Translations under genes and position numbers: made by a program
The notes under the pieces: model-generated
What the model was told of the DNA's origin: nothing
The model's input: the letters and a program-made list of their open reading frames with translations, nothing else
The model's database searches: none
Assembly: GCA_002413145.1 (NCBI GenBank)
Contig: DHWK01000033.1
Coordinates: 322 to 8,783 of the forward strand
DNA: 8,462 nt
Direction of reading: 5' to 3'
DNA from: a bacterium UBP12_UBA5184
GTDB lineage: Bacteria > Vulcanimicrobiota > Vulcanimicrobiia > Vulcanimicrobiales > Vulcanimicrobiaceae
Shown: one piece after another, positions 1 to 6,914 of the stretch
Layout of the letters: each line of letters opens with the position of its first letter
Numbering within the stretch: the stretch's first letter is position 1

Positions 1-813
1 CCGTCTCGGCTCGTCGCGGGGGGCGTGGTCTACGAAATCCTGTGCCGAGCCTTCGAGAAGCAACCGCGCGTCCTCGGCGTCGCCATCTTCGTCTTCCTGA
101 GCCTCGCGGCATGGGGCCTTGCGCACGTCTTCGGCGGGCGCGCGGCGTACATCCACGTCGGCTCGATCATCGGGACGATCATGGTCGCGAACGTCGCGCA
201 CGTCATCATCCCCGGCCAGCGCAAGATGGTGGAGGCGATTCGCGCCGGCCGCGAACCCGATCCGCGCTTCGGAAGCCTCGGCAAACTGCGTTCCGTGCAC
301 AACACCTATTTCACCTTGCCGGTGCTGTTCATCATGATCAGCAACCACTATCCGATGACCTATGGCGGCCCATACGCCTGGCTCGTGCTCGTTTTGATCG
401 GAGTCGCCGGCGTGCTCGTGCGCTACTTCTTCGTCTTGACCCACACCGGGCGCTTTGTCGTCGCGCTGCCGTTCGCGGCGCTGCTCATTCTAGCCGCCGT
501 CGCATTCGCGCTGGCGCCGCGCTCTCAAACCGTCGCGTCGGGAGATGCCGGCGTCTCGTTCGGACGCGTCGGGACGATCGTGCGCCAGCGCTGCGCCGTT
601 TGCCACTCCGAGCATCCGACCCAACCCGGTTTTGCGGTGGCTCCCCAGGGGGTGTTGCTCGATTCTCCGCAGCAGATCGCGCAAAACGCCGCTGGGATCG
701 ACCAGCAAGCGGTTCGAACGCACGCGATGCCGCTCGGCAACCTAACGCACATGACCGACGCCGAGCGCGCGACGCTCGGCGCGTGGATCGCCGCCGGAGC
801 TAAGATACCATGA
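1..813 (+). CDS. puuD: Urate hydroxylase PuuD-like membrane cytochrome c (5' end outside window)
   Basis: Membrane-bound urate oxidase that, in the known family, oxidises urate to 5-hydroxyisourate and passes electrons to its own C-terminal cytochrome c domain. The frame is open from base 1, so the N-terminus lies upstream; 270 residues are visible of a family usually near 400. Visible residues 24-44, 49-70, 103-116, 125-147 and 152-172 are hydrophobic membrane segments. The stretch RSVHNTYFTLPVLFIMISNH (97-116) is the hallmark of the urate oxidase N-terminal (DUF989-type) domain. A short c-type cytochrome follows: heme-binding CAVCH at 198-202 (bases 592-606) and a probable distal Met ligand at 243 in HAMPLGN. 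The heme domain after the last helix is expected to be periplasmic. The stop overlaps the uraH start (ATGA), which supports the urate role. The GTG at base 25 is internal, not the true start. Confidence 0.88.
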   Translation, partial: PSRLVAGGVVYEILCRAFEKQPRVLGVAIFVFLSLAAWGLAHVFGGRAAYIHVGSIIGTIMVANVAHVIIPGQRKMVEAIRAGREPDPRFGSLGKLRSVHNTYFTLPVLFIMISNHYPMTYGGPYAWLVLVLIGVAGVLVRYFFVLTHTGRFVVALPFAALLILAAVAFALAPRSQTVASGDAGVSFGRVGTIVRQRCAVCHSEHPTQPGFAVAPQGVLLDSPQQIAQNAAGIDQQAVRTHAMPLGNLTHMTDAERATLGAWIAAGAKIP

Positions 814-1145
814 CGATCACGACCCACGTCCTCGACACCGCCCGCGGCCTGCCGGCCGCCGGCGTTACCGTCGCGCTCTACGCGCTCGACGGACTCGGCG
901 CGCGCACGCTCGTCGCGCAAGCCGTCACCGATGACGACGGCCGCAGCGCGGCGCCCCTGGGATCGACGCTGCGCGCCGGCGCCTACGAATTGCTCTTCTC
1001 GGTCGGAGAGTATTTCGCGCGACACCATGTGGCCGGGTTTTACGATGAGATCCCGGTGCGTTTTCGGATCGGCGATCGGCCCGGAAAGTATCACGTGCCG
1101 CTGCTGCTCTCGCCCTGGGGCTACTCGACCTATCGCGGGAGTTGA
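810..1145 (+). CDS. uraH: 5-hydroxyisourate hydrolase (transthyretin-like)
   Basis: Hydrolyses 5-hydroxyisourate, the unstable product of urate oxidation, to OHCU (2-oxo-4-hydroxy-4-carboxy-5-ureidoimidazoline). At 111 residues it has the usual full length. Both family signatures are present: N-terminal TTHVLDTARGLPA (4-16) and C-terminal YHVPLLLSPWGYSTYRGS (94-111), ending in the diagnostic YRGS tetrapeptide. The expected active-site residues are there: His6, Arg45 in DDDGRS, His95 and the terminal YRGS. No signal peptide is visible, so it should be cytoplasmic. The ATG overlaps the puuD stop codon by 4 bases (ATGA), indicating an operon with translational coupling, and GGAG at 796-799 lies 10 bases upstream as a possible ribosome site. 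The third enzyme, OHCU decarboxylase, is not in the window. Confidence 0.95.
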   Translation: MTITTHVLDTARGLPAAGVTVALYALDGLGARTLVAQAVTDDDGRSAAPLGSTLRAGAYELLFSVGEYFARHHVAGFYDEIPVRFRIGDRPGKYHVPLLLSPWGYSTYRGS

Positions 1146-1164
1146 TGTTTCCCAGCCGTGCGCC

Positions 1165-1173
1165 TGTTATACT
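1165..1173 (+). promoter_or_regulatory. Putative extended -10 promoter element (TGTTATACT) of the DUF1003 gene
   Basis: TG-T-TATACT fits the extended -10 consensus TGnTATAAT with one mismatch and stands out in GC-rich DNA. The expected start point, about 7 bases after the box, falls on or next to the A of the ATG at 1180, so the transcript could be leaderless. No purine-rich ribosome site is seen before that ATG. The only -35-like word, TTGATG at 1142-1147, would give a 20-base spacer, longer than optimal; extended -10 promoters often do without a good -35. This is inference from sequence only. Confidence 0.45.
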
Positions 1174-1179
1174 CGGTGC

Positions 1180-1650
1180 ATGACGAACACAGCCAGCGTT
1201 GTGGCCGGCGCGTCGCTCGAAGACCACCCGCTCGTCCACGACGTCAACCAGGAACACAGCGACAGTCTCTCAAGAACCGAACGCCTCTGCAAGCGAGTCG
1301 CCGACGGTACCGGCGCACCGATCACGCTGCTGCTGGCGGTGGTGCTGCAACTCGTCTGGGTCGCCGGCGGGACCCTGACGCACATGGATCCCTATCCGTT
1401 CGCCTTCTTGCTGACGGTCTCGAACATCATCCAGCTGATCTTAATCTTCATCCTGGCGGTGGGTCAGCGGCAGTCGTCGGCACACGCCGAGTTACGGGCC
1501 GAACACGACCATGATTCGATCTCACGTCTGCTGTACCACCAAGAGGTCCAGGAAGACATCCTCTTGGCGATCGCTCAGAAGATCGAACTCGACGTCGAGA
1601 AACTCAGCGCCCTGGTGAAACGCCTTGCCAGCGAGGACGCGACGCCATAG
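1180..1650 (+). CDS. DUF1003 family membrane protein
   Basis: Function is unknown; the protein belongs to the DUF1003 family of small bacterial inner-membrane proteins. It has 156 residues, typical for the family. A charged cytoplasmic N-terminus (1-45) precedes two hydrophobic helices, about 46-66 and 73-96, with the family motif DPYPF (70-74) at the start of the second helix. The C-terminal part (100-150) is hydrophilic and probably helical, with the AELRAEHDHDSISRLL region and an amphipathic KIELDVEKLSALVKRL segment that could form a coiled coil. The ATG at 1180 was chosen because an in-frame start further upstream (931) would overlap uraH fully and the family motif sits in the normal place from 1180. 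The gene begins 34 bases after uraH, behind its own candidate promoter, so it may be expressed apart from the urate genes. Confidence 0.85.
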   Translation: MTNTASVVAGASLEDHPLVHDVNQEHSDSLSRTERLCKRVADGTGAPITLLLAVVLQLVWVAGGTLTHMDPYPFAFLLTVSNIIQLILIFILAVGQRQSSAHAELRAEHDHDSISRLLYHQEVQEDILLAIAQKIELDVEKLSALVKRLASEDATP

Positions 1651-1667
1651 GCGAGCTGCGAACGCTC

Positions 1668-2399
1668 GTGGTCACCGGCGCGAGCCGCGGAATCGGCGCG
1701 GCGATCGCGCTCGCGGCGGCGGGGCGCGACTATCGCGTCGCGCTCAACTATGCGACCAGCGCCGCTGAGACGGAGGCCGTGGCGGGGCGTATTCGCGCCG
1801 CCGGCGGAACGGCGTCGGCGATCGAAGGCGACGTCGCCGACCCGAGCGCCGTCGCTCGTCTCTTCGAGCGGGCCGAACGTGAACTCGGTCCGATCGTCGC
1901 GCTCGTCAACAACGCCGGGATCACCGGAAGGCACGCGCGACTCGAAGCGCTCGAGGCCGCCGATATTGCCCGCGTCACCGCCGTCAACGTCGTCGGAACG
2001 ATCCTCTGCGCGCGTGAAGCGGTGTTACGCATGTCGACCAAACGCGGCGGCGCCGGCGGCGCGATCGTCAACCTCTCGTCGCGCGCGGCGCAAATCGGCG
2101 GCGGCGGCGAGTGGGTGCACTACGCGGCGAGCAAAGGCGCCGTCGAAACGTTCACCCTCGGTCTGGCGCGCGAGGTCGCGGGCGAAGGGATTCGCGTCAA
2201 CGCGGTCGCGCCGGGCTTGATCGATACCGAATTGCACGCACGCGCCGGCGAACCCGGACGCCTCGAACGGCTTACCCGAACGGTCCCGCAGCAACGCGCC
2301 GGGACGCCGCAAGAAGTCGCCGACGCCGTGCTCTGGCTGCTTTCACGGGAAGCCTCCTACGTGACGGGCGCGATCCTCGCCGTCTCGGGCGGGCGCTAA
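1668..2399 (+). CDS. Short-chain dehydrogenase/reductase (YgfF-like SDR)
   Basis: Classical NAD(P)-dependent SDR oxidoreductase, cytoplasmic, substrate unknown. From the GTG at 1668 it has 243 residues. Motifs are complete: glycine-rich TGASRGIG (3-10), NNAG (81-84), Asn107, and catalytic Ser138 (NLSS), Tyr152 and Lys156 (YAASK). The end of strand beta-2 reads LNYATS, a pattern usually linked to NADP preference. The C-terminal part, with ELHARAGEPGRLERL and ASYVTGAILAVSGG, recalls the E. coli YgfF branch (from memory; not searched). The start is uncertain: GTG 1668 leaves only one residue of the first beta strand. An in-frame CTG at 1656, just after AGG at 1649-1651, would give LRTLVVTGASRGIG, a more normal N-terminus. 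The coding region lies 5-17 bases after the DUF1003 stop, so the two genes are likely co-transcribed. Confidence 0.9.
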   Translation: MVTGASRGIGAAIALAAAGRDYRVALNYATSAAETEAVAGRIRAAGGTASAIEGDVADPSAVARLFERAERELGPIVALVNNAGITGRHARLEALEAADIARVTAVNVVGTILCAREAVLRMSTKRGGAGGAIVNLSSRAAQIGGGGEWVHYAASKGAVETFTLGLAREVAGEGIRVNAVAPGLIDTELHARAGEPGRLERLTRTVPQQRAGTPQEVADAVLWLLSREASYVTGAILAVSGGR

Positions 2400-2402
2400 G
2401 GG

Positions 2403-2441
2403 AAAAAGACGCGGCCGCGTGAAGCTCCGCGCGGCCGTGTC
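2403..2441 (-). terminator. Intrinsic terminator of the ABC exporter operon
   Basis: A 12-bp stem pairs bases 2408-2419 (GACGCGGCCGCG) with 2430-2441 (CGCGGCCGTGTC), with one imperfect pair and a 10-base loop. Read on the minus strand, the hairpin is followed directly by TTTTT (A-tract 2403-2407 on plus), the classic rho-independent form. It lies about 60 bases beyond the stop of the permease gene. On the plus strand no T-run follows, so it would be weaker as a stop for the SDR gene, though the hairpin could still help there. Confidence 0.82.
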
Positions 2442-2456
2442 TGGGATTCCGCCGCC

Positions 2457-2483
2457 GTGCGCGCGCGAACGGCGCGCGCGCAC
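2457..2483. repeat. Perfect 11-bp inverted repeat (alternating CG hairpin)
   Basis: GTGCGCGCGCG (2457-2467) pairs perfectly with CGCGCGCGCAC (2473-2483) around a 5-base loop. No T-run follows on either strand, so it is not a textbook intrinsic terminator. It sits between the permease stop and the terminator hairpin in the convergent gap 2400-2503. It may protect the 3' end of transcripts, aid termination, or, as alternating CG, be prone to Z-form DNA; all of these are inference. Confidence 0.7.
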
Positions 2484-2503
2484 GTGTACGGGCGACGGAA
2501 ATC

Positions 2504-3717
<1,214 letters not shown>

Positions 3718-3721
<4 letters not shown>

Positions 3722-4431
3722 GAGACGACCGCCTTCTCGACCGGGACGTCGGAGAGGATATGGCCGTCGCGGAACGTGACGATGCGCTTGGCGTTGGCGG
3801 CGACGTCGGGTTCGTGCGTCACCAGGAAGATCGTGATGCCGCGCTGCTCGTTGAGCTCGCGGAAGAGCTGCATCACGTCCTGCGACGACTTCGTGTCGAG
3901 CGCCCCGGTCGGCTCGTCGGCGAGGATCAGACTCGGATTATTGACCAGCGAGCGCGCGATCGCGACCCGCTGCTGCTGTCCGCCCGAGAGTTGATTGGGG
4001 TGGTGATGCGCGACGTGGGTCAGGTTGACGGCGTCGAGCGCCTCGAGAGCCCGTTTGCGGCGTTCGGCGTCGGGGACGCCGGCATAGATCATCGGCAGTT
4101 CGACGTTTTCGATCGCGTTGGTTCGGGCCAGCAGATTGTAACTCTGGAAGACGAAGCCCAAGCGACGGCTGCGAATGTCGGCCAGCTCGTCCGAGCTCAG
4201 TTCGACGATGTCGCGGCCCTCGAAGAAGTAGCGGCCTTCGGTCGGACGGTCGAGCAGTCCGACGAGGTGCATCAAGGTCGATTTCCCCGAGCCCGACGGG
4301 CCCATCACGGCGACGAACTCGCCGGGCATCAGGGAGAGATCGATGTGGTCGAGCGCGAGCACCTTTTGCTCGCCGAGGTCGTAGATTTTGGTCAACCCCT
4401 CGACGCGCACGACCGGCATGCTTGCGTCCAT
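3718..4431 (-). CDS. ABC transporter ATP-binding protein, MacB/LolD/YknY type
   Basis: Cytoplasmic ATPase that powers the adjacent permease; 237 residues, the normal size for a stand-alone subunit. Visible motifs: Walker A GPSGSGKST (44-52), Q-loop Gln96 in FVFQSYNLL, signature LSGGQQQR (148-155), Walker B LILADEP (168-174), D-loop GALDT (176-180) and switch His206 in VTHEPD. The sequence around SYNLLARTNAIENVELPMIY is typical of the LolD/MacB ATPase branch. The frame stays open for another 139 codons upstream, but that part lies inside the adaptor gene and lacks family similarity. The ATG at 4431 shares one base with the adaptor stop (TAATG), so translation is probably coupled. A second Met at residue 5 is an alternative start. 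Confidence 0.95.
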
Positions 4432-6179
4432 TAGCGGAGCCCGCCGGCGCCGCGCGGACCTCCGCCGCCCGGAGCCAGCGGTGAGCGAACGCCCGAACTC
4501 GTCGCCGCCGTGCTGCGTTGCGAACCATCGGAGACGATTACTTCGTCGCCCGGATTGAGCGTCGCGCCGCCGAGCGGCGTCACCGCGGCTTGCGCGCCGC
4601 TGATAAGGCCGATGGTCACCGGGACGCGCTTGGGCTGTTTGTTGCCCAGGACGTAGATCGCGCCGCGCGATCCGGCGGTCGTGGCGCGCGCGTTGGCGCC
4701 GTTGATCTGACCCCAAGCCGAGCTTTGCGACCCCGAGCCTGCGCCCGATCCGCCGCCTGCGCCCGAACCGGCGCCGGGAGCGCCATTGGTTCCCGGCGTC
4801 GCAGCGCGACGCGTGCGCCGCGCGCCCGAGGCGCCGGCCGGACGCCACTGCAGCGCTTCCACCGGAACGACCAGGGCGTTAGCGGCCTTGGCCACGTGGA
4901 TCGAGGCATTGGCGGTCATCCCCGGACGCAGGGCGCCGTCCTTGTTGTCGACCAGCACGACGGTCGTGTAGGTGACGACGTTGCTGGTGACGGTCGGGCT
5001 CTGGCGAACCTGCTTGACGTAGCCGTGGAACGTGCGCGTCGGATAGGCGAGGACCGTGAAGTCGACGTTATCGCCCTGTTTTACCGAACCGATATCGGGC
5101 TCACCGACGGCGACGTCGGCTTCCATCCGGCGCAGATCTTGGGCGATGGAGAATAAGGTCGGCGTTTGGAAGCTCGCCGCGACCGTTTGGCCGATCGAAA
5201 CGTTGCGCGCGATCACGGTTCCGTCGACCGGCGACGTGATCACCGCGCGTTGAAGATTGAGTCGCGCGGTTTCGACTTGCGCTTGCTGGATGCCGATCGC
5301 CGCCTGGCTCGCGTCGCGAGACGCGGCGGTCTGGGAGGCCTGCGAGACGGATTGCGCGCCGAGCGCGATTTGCTGGCGGCTCGTGTCCGAGCTAGCTTGC
5401 GTCTGCGCTAGCCCGGCGGTGGCCTGCATCCGCGTCTGTTGCGCGGTCGCCTGCGCCGAGCGAAGCGCCGATTGCGCGACGATCAGGGTTGAGCGGTCGC
5501 TGTCGGCTTGCGCTTGCGTGATGTAGCCTTGGCTCAGCAGCGCGTTATCGCGATTGATCGTTTGTTGCGCCAGCGAGAGCGCGCTTTGCGCCTTCGTCAC
5601 GTCGGCGTCGGCGGTTTGCACCGCCGCGGCGCTGGCCGCCGCGTTCGCGCGGACGACCGCAACCTGCGCCTGCGCCGCCTGCGCGCTCGCCTGAGCGGCC
5701 TGAACGTTGGCCAGGGAACCTTGCGCGGTCGCGCCGGCCGCTTGGGCCTGCGCCATCGTCTGCGCCAGATTCGCTTGAGCTTGATCGAGTGCGACTTGGA
5801 ACGGCTGCGGATCGAGCGTCGCGAGAACTTGACCCTTCTTAACGACCGAGTTGAAGTCGACGAAAATTTGATTGATCGTCCCGGAATCTTGCGTGCCGAT
5901 GGAGACGGTGTCTTGCGGGTTCAACGTCCCCGAGGCCGTCACGGCTTGGATGAGATCCTGGCGCACGACCGCCTGCGTCACATACTGCGACCCGGACTGC
6001 GAGCGGCCGCGCAGGATCACGCCTGCAACGAGCGCGATGACCAGCAGCGCGGCAACCGCATAGTACCAAAGCGGAAAACGAGGAAGACGAGGGAAGCGCC
6101 GGCCCTGCGCCGTGGTGGTTCCGTTGTCGGCTACCTTGTGGCCGTTCTTCAAAAGGTAGTCGCGATCGATGAGCTTCAT
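4431..6179 (-). CDS. Periplasmic adaptor (HlyD/MacA-like membrane fusion protein)
   Basis: Links the inner-membrane ABC pump to an outer-membrane channel or stabilises the permease. It has 582 residues, much longer than E. coli MacA (about 370). Order: basic cytoplasmic N-terminus (1-37), one membrane anchor (about 38-57), first lipoyl half (about 70-124), a long Ala/Gln-rich helical hairpin (about 125-312), second lipoyl half with TSPVDGTVIARNVSIGQTV (315-333), beta-barrel (about 350-430), then a membrane-proximal domain beginning VVPVEALQW. That domain is interrupted by a Gly/Ser/Ala/Arg-rich insert (446-505) before GAIYVLGNKQPKRVPVTIG. The C-terminal tail is Gly/Pro-rich. The hairpin contains R210, L214 and T221, spaced like the Arg-Leu-Ser tip motif of TolC-dependent adaptors, with Thr for Ser. 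It is the first gene of the operon, with a good ribosome site just upstream. No outer-membrane partner is encoded here. Confidence 0.92.
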   Translation of the reverse strand: MKLIDRDYLLKNGHKVADNGTTTAQGRRFPRLPRFPLWYYAVAALLVIALVAGVILRGRSQSGSQYVTQAVVRQDLIQAVTASGTLNPQDTVSIGTQDSGTINQIFVDFNSVVKKGQVLATLDPQPFQVALDQAQANLAQTMAQAQAAGATAQGSLANVQAAQASAQAAQAQVAVVRANAAASAAAVQTADADVTKAQSALSLAQQTINRDNALLSQGYITQAQADSDRSTLIVAQSALRSAQATAQQTRMQATAGLAQTQASSDTSRQQIALGAQSVSQASQTAASRDASQAAIGIQQAQVETARLNLQRAVITSPVDGTVIARNVSIGQTVAASFQTPTLFSIAQDLRRMEADVAVGEPDIGSVKQGDNVDFTVLAYPTRTFHGYVKQVRQSPTVTSNVVTYTTVVLVDNKDGALRPGMTANASIHVAKAANALVVPVEALQWRPAGASGARRTRRAATPGTNGAPGAGSGAGGGSGAGSGSQSSAWGQINGANARATTAGSRGAIYVLGNKQPKRVPVTIGLISGAQAAVTPLGGATLNPGDEVIVSDGSQRSTAATSSGVRSPLAPGGGGPRGAGGLR

Positions 6180-6183
6180 GTTG

Positions 6184-6188
6184 TTCCT
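6184..6188 (-). promoter_or_regulatory. Ribosome binding site of the adaptor gene
   Basis: On the minus strand AGGAA lies 4 bases before the ATG at 6179 (AGGAACAACATG). It supports that start and marks the first cistron of the exporter operon. I found no convincing -35/-10 pair in the 120-base gap upstream. Confidence 0.7.
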
Positions 6189-6233
6189 AACGTTCCCATC
6201 GTCGCAGAAAGTGTTCGTAAATGGCTGGCAACA

Positions 6234-6259
6234 GGCTGGGAGGACGCTGGGACCCAGCC
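6234..6259. repeat. Small inverted repeat between the PAP2 and adaptor genes
   Basis: GGCTGGG (6234-6240) and CCCAGCC (6253-6259) can pair around a 12-base loop; the inner word GCTGGGACCCAGC (6246-6258) is itself an odd palindrome that would compete. No T-run follows on the minus strand. The 123-base gap 6180-6302 may hold the end of the lipid kinase/PAP2 transcript and the exporter promoter, and this repeat could be a weak terminator or an operator. Evidence is thin. Confidence 0.3.
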
Positions 6260-6302
6260 CGAGCGTTGGCTTGCTTGCTCGGCGCTCCCCTGGGGGCGCG
6301 GC

Positions 6303-6914
6303 TCAAACGCCCAGGCTTCGGCTCGCGAAGGCGGCGAGCGCGAACAGCCAGCTCGCGCCGAGCAGCAACCCGCCGGCGACGTCGCTCAGATAGTGAGCGC
6401 CCAGCGCCAAGCGCGACCAGGGCAATCCGGCGCTGCACGCGCCGAGCGCGATCAACGCGCCGATCCAAATCGGAGCCGGCATGCCATGCCAGTGCAACAC
6501 CAAGATGAATAGCGCGAGATAGAACGCGACCCCGGTCGTCGCGTGCCCGCTCGGGTAGGATCGATCGGGTTCGCGCCACAGCAGCCAATGATCGGGCCGA
6601 ACGCGGCGGAAGGCTCCCTTGAGCAGCGCGGCCATCAATTGAGATCCCATCTGCGCGATGGCGACGGCGAGGAGCGGCCTCGCGTCGCCGCGCAGCGCGC
6701 CGACGATGACGAATCCCAGGACGAAAATCAGCCCGACGCTGTACCAGCGTCCGAGCAACGTGAACGCGGCGGCCAGCGGTACGGCGCCGCCGCGCAAGGC
6801 AACCGCTTCGACGTCGAAGCGCAGCGGCGTGCGCGACGAGACGTACGCTCCGAGCAGAACGGCGAGCCCGAGACAGCCGAAGGCGGCCGCCCCCAAACCC
6901 AGTTCGTGCGTCAC
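6303..6914 (-). CDS. PAP2 superfamily lipid phosphatase
   Basis: Integral membrane phosphatase removing phosphate from lipid phosphates such as phosphatidate, phosphatidylglycerophosphate or undecaprenyl diphosphate; the substrate cannot be told from sequence. 203 residues. All three catalytic motifs are intact: C1 KGAFRRVRP (99-107), C2 PSGH (121-124) and C3 SRLALGAHYLSD (167-178), giving catalytic His124, His174 and Asp178. Hydrophobic segments at about 7-25, 42-54, 59-75, 127-142, 148-163 and 180-197 give a roughly six-helix membrane protein. The GTG start was chosen because it overlaps the lipid kinase stop by 4 bases (GTGA) and gives a normal length. The frame is open far upstream, but that part is antisense or out of frame to other genes. 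Confidence 0.92.
   Translation of the reverse strand: MTHELGLGAAAFGCLGLAVLLGAYVSSRTPLRFDVEAVALRGGAVPLAAAFTLLGRWYSVGLIFVLGFVIVGALRGDARPLLAVAIAQMGSQLMAALLKGAFRRVRPDHWLLWREPDRSYPSGHATTGVAFYLALFILVLHWHGMPAPIWIGALIALGACSAGLPWSRLALGAHYLSDVAGGLLLGASWLFALAAFASRSLGV

Noticed and set aside
931..1179. Upstream in-frame extension of the DUF1003 gene to ATG 931
   Set aside because: It would overlap uraH, whose own frame is fully conserved to its last residue; the extra residues are Arg/Pro-rich with no family similarity.
4738..4785. Repeated GCGCCCGA-like words suggesting a tandem DNA repeat
   Set aside because: They encode the Gly/Ala/Ser linker of the adaptor with irregular units; no fixed period is present.
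4432..4848. N-terminal extension of 139 codons on the ATPase gene
   Set aside because: It lies inside the adaptor coding region in another frame, is Arg-rich and motif-free; the TAATG junction gives the natural start at 4431.
6282..6299. GC-rich hairpin GCGCTCCCC/TGGGGGCGC after the PAP2 stop as a terminator
   Set aside because: The loop is very tight, one pair fails on the minus strand, and no T-run follows in the needed direction.
5508..6512. Plus-strand 334-codon open frame across the adaptor gene and its upstream gap
   Set aside because: Antisense to the adaptor's coiled-coil and anchor regions, Arg/Leu-rich composition typical of a complementary-frame shadow, no recognisable domain.
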